From: Treponema sp. J25
GTDB taxonomy: Bacteria; Spirochaetota; Spirochaetia; Treponematales; Breznakiellaceae
Reading direction: 5' to 3'
DNA length: 64,000 nucleotides
NCBI RefSeq assembly: GCF_004343725.1
Contig: NZ_PTQW01000012.1
Span: 1 to 64,000, forward strand
Part shown: piece after piece, positions 7,682 through 16,871 of the stretch
Position numbering within the stretch: the first letter of the stretch is position 1
Layout: the number at the start of each line of letters is the position of its first letter
Notes under the pieces: model-generated
The model's input: the letters and a program-made list of their open reading frames with translations, nothing else
Database searches by the model: none
What the model was told of the DNA's origin: nothing
Translations under genes and position numbers: made by a program

Positions 7682-10393
7682 TTATTTTTTCTGAATTATA
7701 GGATTACCTTTTGGAACAATAGTTCCTATTATTGTATCCTCAAGACCTGGCAGCACATTAGCTTCTTCGGTGGAGGTATCATATCCCAAAAAGAATCCAA
7801 GATGTGGGGGCTGATTATAGGCAATATTCTGATGAGCTACTCCTAGCCGATAATGATGGTCCTGCATTAACCAGGGAATAGTATATTCTGTAGGCATATT
7901 TGTAATATATATTCTTATACTATCTTCATTTTTCCTAAGTATTAGTTCTTCTCTCCAATCACCAAAGAGATCCGCCTGCAAGCAAGGATTCCGCTTAGTT
8001 CCATTGTTAAAAGAAACTCCCGGGAATTCCATTACTGTTTCATAAGAATCTCCTCTTTTTGAGATTTGAGTTATTTTATCATCCATAAGTTGTCTTACCA
8101 GAGAACCTGTCCAATAAATAAGACCATTTGTTCCTGCTCCAATCTTCACCAGATTGTTCGTTTTTGAATCTATAGAAATATTAGCGGAATACACAATTCT
8201 ATCAGGAATAGTGGGGTTAACATTACCAGCCACACCTCTTCCCTGATCTCCTGGCCTGTATGATGCAACTAAAACTCTTCCAGTTTCAGCATCATGAGCA
8301 TGCATTGCAAGGGCCCACCCACGGTTAGCATCCCCAGAATCTTCATGGGGTGTAAATAAAACTAGTCTATTACTTTTATCTAAAGGTAATAAATGAATAG
8401 CATCTCCATGATACAAGTACGTAAATTTATACCCCTCTTTTATTCTACCTTTTTCATCATATCCTTCTTCTATTCTAAGAGGAACATCTTTTGGAGGAGG
8501 GTTCTCTCCTTTGGGAAGAGCAACTCCAACAACATATTTTACCTTAATAAATTTATCATTATTATTTTCTTTTTCAAAAGCTATGGAACCATAAAGGATT
8601 TCATCTTTTCCATCATTATCCACATCACCTACTGCAAGATTGTGATTCCCTCTACATTCGTAATCTGAATGATTTTGATATTCCGCAGAATCAAAATATG
8701 AGTCCATTACTAACCGTTTCTTGCCTTCTATTTCTTTTAAAACATAAGCAGCTAGGGTCGTTCTTTCGTAATATCCTCTACCAATTATTGCTGCAGGGGA
8801 ATTCTTTTCTCCATTCAATAAAGCAATAGCTCCAAGAAATCTCCCTGCCCTGTTACCTATAGAATCCCCAAACATCATGTAAGTATTGCCCACATCATTA
8901 TTGCGATCTACCCAGAAATACTGTTCTATATATCCAGGATCCTTTTCTTTATTTATTTTATCAGAATTATAAATAAGAGAGGAACAACTTGCACCTCTTC
9001 TACAGACAGGATTAATGCCCCACATAGATTCTGTAATAGCAAATTTATATTCTATACTATCAACTATAGCCCCTGTCATTCCATCAAAAACTGTTATATA
9101 TTCTTTTCCAGAACCCGTTGCAGGTCCATAAGTATATACTTTACACCAGGTTTGGTCCAAAATATTCCCTTTATAGCTACCGGTAGTAATGTAACCATCT
9201 TCACCAGCTTCTCCTTGATTATTATTATATACAGGATCTTCCCAACAAATAGAATAACCATTAAGTATTTTATACGTATATTTTTCTAACATTTGAATAT
9301 TGTTATTCAATATATAGTCTTCAATAAATGCGGCATTTTTTTCTCCTACAAAATATTTTGGACTATATTTCCCATTTTCGACAGATCCGGAAGTTGTTCC
9401 ATCCGCAGTTCTTAATACAACCTCATCTTTTCCGTCTTTATCAAAATCATAAACCAGAATCTGAGTATCATGAGCACCAGCGCGAATATTATATCCCATA
9501 TCAATTCGCCACAGAAGATGAGCCTGTGCATCTTCTATTTTATAAGCGTCGATAATACAAGGAGCAGAAGTCTTATAAGAATACATGGAGTCAAGAGAAT
9601 TAGAAGGATCCCATTTTACAATTAGTTCATCATTACCATCACCATCTAGATCTCCAGGAGCTATATCATTTACAGTATAAGTCGCCATTTCATATACTAA
9701 TTTTCCATCTTTTATCCGATAAGGAACTTTACCTGATTCGTTATATCCCAGAGATCGGAGCGTAGGCCCCTTTCCCCCTGTTGCATCTAGCCCTAAAGTA
9801 TCAACATAGCTTTTAAAAGATTTCAAAGCTCTATCATATTCATCAAGAGAAATAGTTCCTTTTTGTTTCTTCTTTACAATTTCTTGAAGACTATTCATTC
9901 TACTTAGGTCAATGGGCATATAATAATATTTACCTGTAGCATTAAAAAGATCTTCTCTCGGATTCCTAAACTTAATTGTTGGCTTTGGATTAGGCCGTAC
10001 CAATGTATATTCTAGGAAATTTCCATTTTTCCCTTTATTAAGTGGGAACATTGGCAGAACTGGTTTTTCATAAACTAATTCATTCCCATTAACTAATACT
10101 CCTATTTTATAATTATTATCTTTCGTTCCACTAGAATCCACATAATTAGTCTTATTCGTCATTCCAATCTTTTTATCATTTCTATAGATAATATATTGGA
10201 TATCTATTGGATCATTGCTAAATGAACGCCATTGCAAATAAATTCCCTTACTTGTCTCAATAACGACCAAACCTCGTTTTATCGATATTTTATCTGCCAT
10301 TGTTGGATCCTTAGAAGAAATGTGAACACATGAATAAAAAACAAAGAATATCCCTACTATCAAGTAAACATTAGAAAATCTAGGTCTTTTCAT
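7682..10393 (-). CDS. Large PL11 rhamnogalacturonan lyase lipoprotein
   Basis: A 903-residue PL11 lyase, about 300 residues longer than the neighbour at 107-1936 because of insertions between propeller segments. The lipoprotein signal ends VFYSC. An Ig/Fn-like region follows (KRGLVVIETSKGIYLQWR). Then comes the propeller with DLDGDGNDELIVKWDPSN, NIRAGAHDTQ, DFDKDGKDEVVLRTADG, NHNLAVGDVDNDGKDEI, and the terminal YNQPPHLGFFLG. The D-x-D-G-D loops bind Ca in this family. It forms its own transcription unit with the shared upstream element and an intrinsic terminator. The two lyases may divide endo and exo or acetylated and bare substrates; the sequence does not decide this. Confidence 0.92.
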   Translation of the reverse strand: MKRPRFSNVYLIVGIFFVFYSCVHISSKDPTMADKISIKRGLVVIETSKGIYLQWRSFSNDPIDIQYIIYRNDKKIGMTNKTNYVDSSGTKDNNYKIGVLVNGNELVYEKPVLPMFPLNKGKNGNFLEYTLVRPNPKPTIKFRNPREDLFNATGKYYYMPIDLSRMNSLQEIVKKKQKGTISLDEYDRALKSFKSYVDTLGLDATGGKGPTLRSLGYNESGKVPYRIKDGKLVYEMATYTVNDIAPGDLDGDGNDELIVKWDPSNSLDSMYSYKTSAPCIIDAYKIEDAQAHLLWRIDMGYNIRAGAHDTQILVYDFDKDGKDEVVLRTADGTTSGSVENGKYSPKYFVGEKNAAFIEDYILNNNIQMLEKYTYKILNGYSICWEDPVYNNNQGEAGEDGYITTGSYKGNILDQTWCKVYTYGPATGSGKEYITVFDGMTGAIVDSIEYKFAITESMWGINPVCRRGASCSSLIYNSDKINKEKDPGYIEQYFWVDRNNDVGNTYMMFGDSIGNRAGRFLGAIALLNGEKNSPAAIIGRGYYERTTLAAYVLKEIEGKKRLVMDSYFDSAEYQNHSDYECRGNHNLAVGDVDNDGKDEILYGSIAFEKENNNDKFIKVKYVVGVALPKGENPPPKDVPLRIEEGYDEKGRIKEGYKFTYLYHGDAIHLLPLDKSNRLVLFTPHEDSGDANRGWALAMHAHDAETGRVLVASYRPGDQGRGVAGNVNPTIPDRIVYSANISIDSKTNNLVKIGAGTNGLIYWTGSLVRQLMDDKITQISKRGDSYETVMEFPGVSFNNGTKRNPCLQADLFGDWREELILRKNEDSIRIYITNMPTEYTIPWLMQDHHYRLGVAHQNIAYNQPPHLGFFLGYDTSTEEANVLPGLEDTIIGTIVPKGNPIIQKK

Positions 10394-10477
10394 ATTACCC
10401 CCTTCTAAAAAAGATGATATTAAAATTTTTGATCTTTCTTAGAAAAATAGTATGTTAGGAATTTAGTTTAAATGAAG

Positions 10478-10500
10478 CTATAAAAAAACGTCTTTTTTGT
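10478..10500 (-). promoter_or_regulatory. Shared 23-bp upstream element, copy B
   Basis: CTATAAAAAAACGTC followed by TTTTTTGT, one mismatch from copy A at 7546-7568. It is 85 nt upstream of the start at 10393 and oriented the same way relative to the gene. Both transcription units of the pectin locus thus carry it, which suggests one regulator. Confidence 0.6.
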
Positions 10501-10502
10501 TC

Positions 10503-10550
10503 AAAAAAAAGAAACCTCTTTCCCCGCCCCCCGCATAAGGGAGGCGGGGA
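10503..10550 (-). terminator. Probable terminator of fprA
   Basis: TCCCCGCC at 10521 pairs with GGCGGGGA ending at 10550, just past the fprA stop at 10561. The minus strand carries a run of eight T about 12 nt after the stem. The offset T-run makes termination likely but not certain. Confidence 0.5.
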
Positions 10551-10560
10551 TATCCACGTA

Positions 10561-11784
10561 TTATTCTTTTAAAGAGCGGGCAAGGGCTTTTGCACGGTTA
10601 TATACTTTTTCTAAATCTTCCTTTTGGGGTTGTCCATTAAAACTTACCGGTTCCAAAAAGTTCCATTCCATTTTGTATTTTGCGATAATTTCTTCCAGTT
10701 CTTTAAGGGCTCCACCCGACCAACCATAACTCCCAAAACAGAAAGCCCTACGATTAAGGATCCTTTTCCTTCCGAGATCATCCAGCACATGAGCGATAGG
10801 GGGAAACATACGATATTCGTACGTGGGAACACCAAGGATGATCCCCTGGGAACGAAGACAAGACGCCAGAATATCTGATACATGATCCTGGGGGCTGCGA
10901 AACACCCGAATAGGAAGGCCCTCATCCCTCACACCCTGCACAGCCGCTTCTACCGCCTTGGCAGTCATGCCGTACATGCTCCCCCATATAAGAGTAATCT
11001 CTGGCAGGGCGGTCCCCCGGCTCCAGGTTGCAAATTGTTCATATAAACGAATAATCCGTTGTGGATCCTTTTTCCATACAATACCATGGCCTGGCGCAAT
11101 AAGTCGGACCTCTACAGAAGCAAGCGCCTTAATGGCCGACAGCACCGCCGGTGAGAAAGCGGCTACAATGTTCGCGTAATAACGCAGGGCCTCTTTTTCA
11201 TACATTTGCAATTCTTCTTCTGTAAAATCCGCATCGGTAAACCGATCCTCAGGAACCGAACCAAAGGAACCGAAGGCATCACAGGGGAAAAGGGTTCCTG
11301 AAGAAGTCTCATAGGTGGCCATCGTTTCTGGCCAATGTACATTGGGAATCTCCACAAACACAAGTCTTTTGCCTTCCCCTAAATCAAGGGTATCCCCCGT
11401 CTTTACCGCCTTAGTTGCAAAACGGGAGGATATATTGAAAAAGGCGTCCCCCAACCGAAGCCCCTTTTCGGTGGCCAGCACCGTAAAAGAACCGGTGGCT
11501 CGCATCAGTTCTTCGAGCCATCCACTATGATCGGGCTCCAGGTGATTTACTACCACATATCGAATATCCTGGGGGCGAATCTTCATGGCATCTAATTGAG
11601 CAAAAAGTGTTTCGGGGACCCCATCCCATCCACAGACCCCATCGATAATCGCAGTTTCAGCTCCCCTCACAATATACGAATTCATTGCCATACCCCCTGG
11701 AATAGGCCACATACTTTCAAATAGGGGTTCCTGCACCGGAGCGGATAACCGAAAAATACCTGGTACAATTTCGTTCTGTTTCAT
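10561..11784 (-). CDS. fprA: Flavodiiron protein (FprA/ROO-type O2 or NO reductase)
   Basis: This 407-residue cytoplasmic protein reduces oxygen to water, or NO to N2O, protecting anaerobes. The N-terminal metallo-beta-lactamase domain (about 1-255) has the diiron ligands HLEPDH, VHWPETM, FPCDAFGS and APGHG. The C-terminal flavodoxin domain (about 260-400) has the FMN loop WGSMYGMT and later SYGWSGGA. There is no C-terminal rubredoxin, so electrons must come from a separate donor. The start is set at 11784 (MKQNEIV), preceded by AGGTG; an in-frame start six codons earlier has no ribosome site. GC content is clearly higher than in the pectin locus beside it. Confidence 0.93.
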   Translation of the reverse strand: MKQNEIVPGIFRLSAPVQEPLFESMWPIPGGMAMNSYIVRGAETAIIDGVCGWDGVPETLFAQLDAMKIRPQDIRYVVVNHLEPDHSGWLEELMRATGSFTVLATEKGLRLGDAFFNISSRFATKAVKTGDTLDLGEGKRLVFVEIPNVHWPETMATYETSSGTLFPCDAFGSFGSVPEDRFTDADFTEEELQMYEKEALRYYANIVAAFSPAVLSAIKALASVEVRLIAPGHGIVWKKDPQRIIRLYEQFATWSRGTALPEITLIWGSMYGMTAKAVEAAVQGVRDEGLPIRVFRSPQDHVSDILASCLRSQGIILGVPTYEYRMFPPIAHVLDDLGRKRILNRRAFCFGSYGWSGGALKELEEIIAKYKMEWNFLEPVSFNGQPQKEDLEKVYNRAKALARSLKE

Positions 11785-11911
11785 ACACCTATCCCTCATC
11801 AATAATATACTATTTTAGTCAAATATTGAATATCATATATCATGCCAGATCTTATTATATTACAATACAGAGATTTATTGATTTATCGACAGGCCTGCCA
11901 TCTTGTATGCA

Positions 11912-11944
11912 CACCGATATTGCGATATCACCGAAATATCGGTG
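11912..11944. promoter_or_regulatory. Inverted repeat upstream of fprA
   Basis: CACCGATATT and its exact complement are separated by 13 nt, itself containing GATATC. The element lies about 130 nt upstream of the fprA start in the 226-nt gap to the ABC exporter. It could bind a dimeric repressor or activator. No T-run follows on either side, so it is not a typical terminator. Confidence 0.45.
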
Positions 11945-12010
11945 TTGCTGCATCTTGAAAAGAGATAAGGAAGCCTCCCTGAGGCAAGATTACCCCTTTG
12001 CGTATCTTCC

Positions 12011-13825
12011 TTAGATTAGATTTTCTTCGTATTGCAATCGATACAGGGTTGCATAAAGGCCGCCCTGGGTCATCAACACTTCGTGGGTTCCTTCTTCTAC
12101 CACCCGCCCTTCCGAAAGCACAATAATCCGATGGGCATGACGAATGGTAGAAAGTCGATGGGCGATAACAATAGAGGTGCGATTCCTGAGAACCTCTGCC
12201 AGTCCTAACTGAATAAGGTGCTCCGTTTCGGTATCGATATTGCTGGTGGCCTCATCAAGCACAATGACCCGGGGATCATGGGCCACAAGACGGGCAAAGC
12301 TGATAAGCTGCCGCTGCCCCGCGGAGATATTGGTAGCCCCCTCAGAAAGAATCGTGTCATACCCCTGGGGAAGGCGTTCGATAAACTCATGGGCATGGAC
12401 CGCCCTGGCACAGCGGATAACCTCTTCCCGACTCAAGGGGAGCCCCAGGGCGATATTATCATGGATAGTGCCTGAAAAAAGAAACACCTCCTGAAGCACC
12501 GGAACCACCGCCCGGCGCAAATCCGAAAGGGCGATATCCGTAATCGGAACATCGTCTAAAAGAATTTCGCCACCCTGAATATCCCACAGGCGGGTGAGCA
12601 CATTGGTCAGGGTGGTTTTCCCTGCTCCGGTATACCCCACTACCGCCACCATGGTCCCTGGCTCTACCACAAAACTAACGTCCTGCAAAACCGGCTCATG
12701 GGGAACATAGGAAAACTGAACATGCCGAAATTCTATCTTTCCCCTACAACGGGGTTTTGCAAAGGGTCCCTCTTCGGTACAGAGCCGGACCCGGCCTGTA
12801 TCGGGGATGTGCTCGTCCACATCCATCAGGGTAAACACCCGTTCCCCTCCAGCCATGGCCTGCTGAAGCAGGGTATATTTTTCCGCCAGATCCTGGACCG
12901 GCATAAAGAACATGTTGATCAAACTGATAAAGGCCACCAGAACCCCCACCGAAAGAACCCCTCCGCTGATCCATTGGGTTCCAAAAAAGAGAATCACCGC
13001 TAACGCAGTTTGGGCCAGGAAATCAATCAGGGGTCGAAAGGTGGCATACACATACATTTCATTTATACCCGCCGCCAGAAGATCCTGATTTTTATGGGAA
13101 AACTCCCGGCCACTCCGTCGTTCCTGGGCAAAAAGCTGCACAATGTGGATGCCCGAAAGGTGTTCCGAGAGGTAGGCGTTCAGGGCACTCGAAGCTTGCC
13201 GCTGACGACGGAAAGCATCCCGGGCCTTAATGCGATTATAGGCAGAAACCAGGGCCACCAGGGGAAGGATCCCACAGGTAACAAGGGCCAGGGGCACCGA
13301 CAACAGAAACATGGTGACAATCACCCCCGCCATGATAGAAAAATCCTTTAAGAAGGCCCCGAGAACAGAGGTAAAAAACTCGTTGATGGTTTCCACATCC
13401 CCGGTTAAACGGGTTACAAGCCGTCCCACAGGGTGACGGCTGAGGAAGGCAGAAGATTGATGAATGGTTTTTTCAAAAAGGGCCAAACGGATATCCCGCA
13501 TAATGCGCTGGGCAATCAGGGCCGTCCAATAGGTTTGTCCAAAGTTCGCCAGAAACACCACCAGAAGAAGGCCCAAAATTCGAAGGACCCCCTGCCACAG
13601 GGCGGTAAAACGCTGGGCCACCGAGATATGCTCATTTAAGAGCACCCCATCCATAAGGCGCCGGAGGATGACCGGCACCGCCAGTTCTCCCACCGTGGAG
13701 AGCACGAGGGCAAAGAAGGCCACTACAGCAAGAAACCAATAGGGCTTCAGATACGAAAGGATTCGAGCCGCAATACGGCTATCATATTCTTTAACAATCA
13801 CGTCGGCGTCAAAAAAATCAGCCAT
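12011..13825 (-). CDS. ABC exporter half-transporter, catalytically complete nucleotide site
   Basis: A 604-residue type IV ABC exporter subunit: six transmembrane helices in about 25-320, then the ATPase domain (about 360-600). Walker A is GYTGAGKTT, Q-loop LQEVFLF, and Walker B IVLDEAT has the catalytic Glu. The signature is ISAGQ where LSGGQ is standard. Its partner at 13818-15578 overlaps by 8 nt and is translated just before it. The partner has a normal signature but a degenerate Walker B, so the two form a heterodimer of the TM287/288 or BmrCD kind. Substrate is unknown; drugs or lipids are usual. Confidence 0.88.
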   Translation of the reverse strand: MADFFDADVIVKEYDSRIAARILSYLKPYWFLAVVAFFALVLSTVGELAVPVILRRLMDGVLLNEHISVAQRFTALWQGVLRILGLLLVVFLANFGQTYWTALIAQRIMRDIRLALFEKTIHQSSAFLSRHPVGRLVTRLTGDVETINEFFTSVLGAFLKDFSIMAGVIVTMFLLSVPLALVTCGILPLVALVSAYNRIKARDAFRRQRQASSALNAYLSEHLSGIHIVQLFAQERRSGREFSHKNQDLLAAGINEMYVYATFRPLIDFLAQTALAVILFFGTQWISGGVLSVGVLVAFISLINMFFMPVQDLAEKYTLLQQAMAGGERVFTLMDVDEHIPDTGRVRLCTEEGPFAKPRCRGKIEFRHVQFSYVPHEPVLQDVSFVVEPGTMVAVVGYTGAGKTTLTNVLTRLWDIQGGEILLDDVPITDIALSDLRRAVVPVLQEVFLFSGTIHDNIALGLPLSREEVIRCARAVHAHEFIERLPQGYDTILSEGATNISAGQRQLISFARLVAHDPRVIVLDEATSNIDTETEHLIQLGLAEVLRNRTSIVIAHRLSTIRHAHRIIVLSEGRVVEEGTHEVLMTQGGLYATLYRLQYEENLI

Positions 13826-15578
13826 GGCTTATCCTCTGCAGTTGCGCAATGGTGGCATAATACCCTTTCTGCCGTGCCAGGTCCCGGGGAGCCCCCAGTT
13901 CCTGGATCCGTCCTTTGTCCAGAACCACCACCAGGTCCGCCTGTTGAAGGGTAGAAATTCGATGGGAAACAATGATAGTGGTCTTCTCCTTTCCTTTTCG
14001 TGTCTTTAACAGATGGGTGAGGATATGTTTTTCCGTTTCCGCATCTACCGCAGAAAAGGCATCATCCAGCAGAAGAATATCCGGGTCCCGTACAATAGCC
14101 CGGGCATAGGAAACCCGCTGCTTTTGCCCCCCTGAAAGGCTCACCCCCCGCTCGCCGATCACCGTATCCCATCCCTGGGTAAATTCCTCAAGGTCCCGGA
14201 CAAGTCCCGCGTGAATAGCCAGGGCAGGCAGTAATTCCTCTCGAGAAGGCGATTCCAGCCCATAGAGGGCGTTATTCTTGACTGAATCAGAAAACAGAAA
14301 GGCATCCTGGGGGGTCATGCCAAAACAGGATCGTAATTGAGCCAGATCCCACTGCCGGACATCCAGATCCTCCAGGAACACCGTTCCTTCCGGCGGATCC
14401 ACCAGTCGACAGAGGGTCTTAAGCAGGGTTGTCTTTCCCGAACCGGTTTTCCCAAGGATCCCCACAAGACTCCCCCGGGGAATATCGAGGTCTATGCCTT
14501 TCAGCACCTCCTCTCCCTGGGGATAGGCAAAGTGAAGGTTCTTGATCCGTATCACTACGGGGCTTTTCCCAACCAGTGGCCGGCCAGGCTGCGACGGAGA
14601 TACAATGGTTGGCGGAGTATGAAAAATCTCCCCAATCCGTTCAAGGCTTGCGGCTCCCCGCTGGATCAGGTTGATGGTAAAGCCCGCACCAAGCATCGGC
14701 CAGATGAGCATCTGTACGTAGCTAAACACCGCCACCAGGGTTCCCACCGAAAGTTCCCCCATAATTACCCGTCGCCCCCCAACCAGCACCACAACTAAGG
14801 AGGTAATCCCGGAAAGGAAGCCCACGAGGGGGAAAAATAGACCGAACATGGTGGTTACCCCCATGTTTGCCTGAATGTACTCTTCGTTCACATCCTTAAA
14901 TTTCCGCAAGAACCAGCCTTCCTTTACAAAGGACTTTACTACCCGGCTTCCCGCAAAACTTTCCTGCACCACCTCACTGAGACGGGAATAGAGTTCCTGA
15001 ACCTTCTTGAACCGCTGCCCCACAAGTTTCCCAAAGGCTATAATCAATATGGTGATGAGGGGAAGGGGAAGTACCGCCACAAGAGAAGTTCGCGGCTCCT
15101 GGATAAACAGGATGGTTAAAATAGCAAGAGCCATAACGGTTCCATCAATAAAGGTAACCACCCCCATACTGATGGATTGCCGCACCGCCTGTAAATCATT
15201 GGTAGCGCGGGCCATCAGGTCCCCTATCTTATGTTGCTGATAAAAATCATATGAAAGTTTTAACAGATGCTCATAGAGGTCCTGTCGCAGCTGGGCCTCA
15301 ATCTTCCGGGCGGAGCCGGAGATAAAATAGCGCCACAAAAAACGCCCCCCGCTCATGATCGCCGCAATCAGCAAGAGGGCGCCTAAATACAAAAGAAGCT
15401 GCCGTACGGGGAGGTTCCCCTTGACTACCGCATCGATTATGGAACGGCTTACCTGGGGAATCAGAATTTGCATGCCATCCACAAGGATAAGACAGACTAA
15501 ACCCGCCCCATAGTGCCAGCGATAAGGCCAGAGATAGGGGCCAAGCAATGCAAAGGGGCCGAAAGTTTTTTTCTTCAC
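13818..15578 (-). CDS. ABC exporter half-transporter with degenerate Walker B
   Basis: The start is placed at the GTG at 15578 (MKKKTFGPFALLGPYL), giving 586 residues, the usual length. An open frame continues to 15836, but a good promoter lies inside it (15588-15616), so the extension is not expected to be translated. Six transmembrane helices are followed by an ATPase domain with GKTGSGKTT, LSGGQKQR and LLLDDAF. The second Asp of LLLDD replaces the catalytic Glu, the hallmark of the degenerate site in heterodimeric exporters. It is coupled by an 8-nt overlap to the second subunit. The GTG has no Shine-Dalgarno sequence. Confidence 0.85.
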   Translation of the reverse strand: MKKKTFGPFALLGPYLWPYRWHYGAGLVCLILVDGMQILIPQVSRSIIDAVVKGNLPVRQLLLYLGALLLIAAIMSGGRFLWRYFISGSARKIEAQLRQDLYEHLLKLSYDFYQQHKIGDLMARATNDLQAVRQSISMGVVTFIDGTVMALAILTILFIQEPRTSLVAVLPLPLITILIIAFGKLVGQRFKKVQELYSRLSEVVQESFAGSRVVKSFVKEGWFLRKFKDVNEEYIQANMGVTTMFGLFFPLVGFLSGITSLVVVLVGGRRVIMGELSVGTLVAVFSYVQMLIWPMLGAGFTINLIQRGAASLERIGEIFHTPPTIVSPSQPGRPLVGKSPVVIRIKNLHFAYPQGEEVLKGIDLDIPRGSLVGILGKTGSGKTTLLKTLCRLVDPPEGTVFLEDLDVRQWDLAQLRSCFGMTPQDAFLFSDSVKNNALYGLESPSREELLPALAIHAGLVRDLEEFTQGWDTVIGERGVSLSGGQKQRVSYARAIVRDPDILLLDDAFSAVDAETEKHILTHLLKTRKGKEKTTIIVSHRISTLQQADLVVVLDKGRIQELGAPRDLARQKGYYATIAQLQRISHG

Positions 15579-15587
15579 AGTTTTTTT

Positions 15588-15616
15588 AATATACGAGAGA
15601 AGGCTTTTTGTGTCCA
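15588..15616 (-). promoter_or_regulatory. Promoter of the ABC exporter operon, nearly leaderless
   Basis: On the minus strand TGGACA (15616-15611), a 17-nt spacer and TATATT (15593-15588) stand 9 nt before the GTG start at 15578. Transcription would begin at or within 3 nt of the start codon. The rest of the 323-nt divergent gap (15579-15901) holds only the opposite promoter and no convincing gene. Confidence 0.65.
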
Positions 15617-15852
15617 GAGAAACACAGCGCCCGGCGATAGATAAACAGGAGGACCATCTCAGCGGGGAGCCCGAGTTGTGGGATATTAAACGAGATGGTA
15701 CACCCTCGGGTCCGCCGATACAGAGGAGTGGTACCAGCAGTCCACCACAAGCGTTGGTTATCAAAAAGGATATGATTGCCCACTCCAGGGCATTCCCCCA
15801 TACCTTCTTAGAGCACGATGCATCATCATCCTGCAAAAAATTTATCGAATTA

Positions 15853-15880
15853 TTGACAATTCAAGAGGGGCCCCTATAAT
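15853..15880 (+). promoter_or_regulatory. Consensus promoter of the lipoprotein gene
   Basis: TTGACA at 15853 and TATAAT at 15875 are both perfect, 16 nt apart. AGGAGG follows at 15891 with five bases to the ATG at 15902. This strong expression signal contrasts with the broken reading frame directly after it. Confidence 0.85.
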
Positions 15881-15901
15881 CAAACTCAAAAGGAGGAAGG
15901 T

Positions 15902-16827
15902 ATGGTAAAAAGGTTAGGCTCCGTTCTTTAGTGTTACTCTTGCTCTCCTGTTCAGACAAATCAAAGGGGGGTCAAGAAAAACCATCGCAGGAAGGAAGTG
16001 CTATTTCAAAAGAACAATCCGGCGATGCCGAGATTGCAGAACTAAGCAAGATAGTACCGATGGTGTCGGAAATAGAGTCAAACATGGATGACTATGACAT
16101 AAAAATTATCGATACCTCAAAACTAGGCATAAATAAGGATGATTTATATTTACCGGCACTCCTTGAAGCAGTCGCCTATTTTGATTCTAAGAATACCCTC
16201 AAAAAAATCACCCTCTACGCCTATACCTCAGGGTCTACCCTGGGTGGCGCAAGAAACAATTTCTATTTTAATGACAATAAAGTAATCTGTTTTATGTCAG
16301 AAAATTATAGTCAATCTAATAAGCACTACTACTATATTGCAGGGAACAACGTTTACCATCAAAAATCTGGCGAAGAAACATACGACACAGTCGAAGAAAA
16401 ATATAAAAAAAATATATTGCAGGTAGCGCAAGCGGTTACTCAGGGAGCTAAAAATATAGATGAACTCATTATGAGTTCCCTCTATATAAACAGCGATTTT
16501 GATTTGAAAATTCAATATTTTCCCCCCACTTTCATTATGAAAGAAAAGCGGACCGGTGATGATGTAGAGTTAAACATGTACGCTGGGGACGCATCGTTAG
16601 TGGCAAATATATACGCGACGAGAGAATTTGATTACTTCGAGATTACTCTTTTCGTAGATAAGGGGTACAAGGATTGGTTCCTTGAAAATACCACCTTCGG
16701 TAAGAGGAATAAGTCCCTAAAAACTTTCGCTATAGAAAAACTTGATGCTGTCCCGGAGCAGCTTCTTGCGGAGAACCCCAATTTAGAAGGCCTTCTCATA
16801 ACTATCGAGGATACCCGGGCAGAATAA
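15902..16827 (+). CDS. Lipoprotein of unknown function, frameshift inside the signal peptide
   Basis: The ATG at 15902 has a perfect ribosome site but hits TAG after nine codons (MVKRLGSVL). The main frame, open from 15931, begins LLLLSCSDKSKGG. Adding one T to the TTT just before 15930 joins them into a normal lipoprotein signal with lipobox LLSC. The mature part is about 280 residues, acidic at first, with no motif I recognise; predicted fold is mixed alpha/beta. Either the gene is inactivated or phase-switched at the T-run, or one base is missing from the sequence. The GTG at 15931 has no ribosome site and is a poor alternative start. Confidence 0.6.
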
Positions 16828-16871
16828 GAAAACCCAATACCGGGAAAAGCGCCGAAAGAGGTGGTAAAGGG

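Noticed and set aside
11826-12014. Small plus-strand open frame between fprA and the ABC exporter
   Set aside because: No ribosome site, no recognisable protein pattern, and it overlaps the fprA regulatory dyad and the exporter gene end.
15579-15836. N-terminal extension of the ABC exporter subunit by 86 codons
   Set aside because: It contains a good promoter for the gene and adds residues not expected in the family; the GTG at 15578 gives the normal length.
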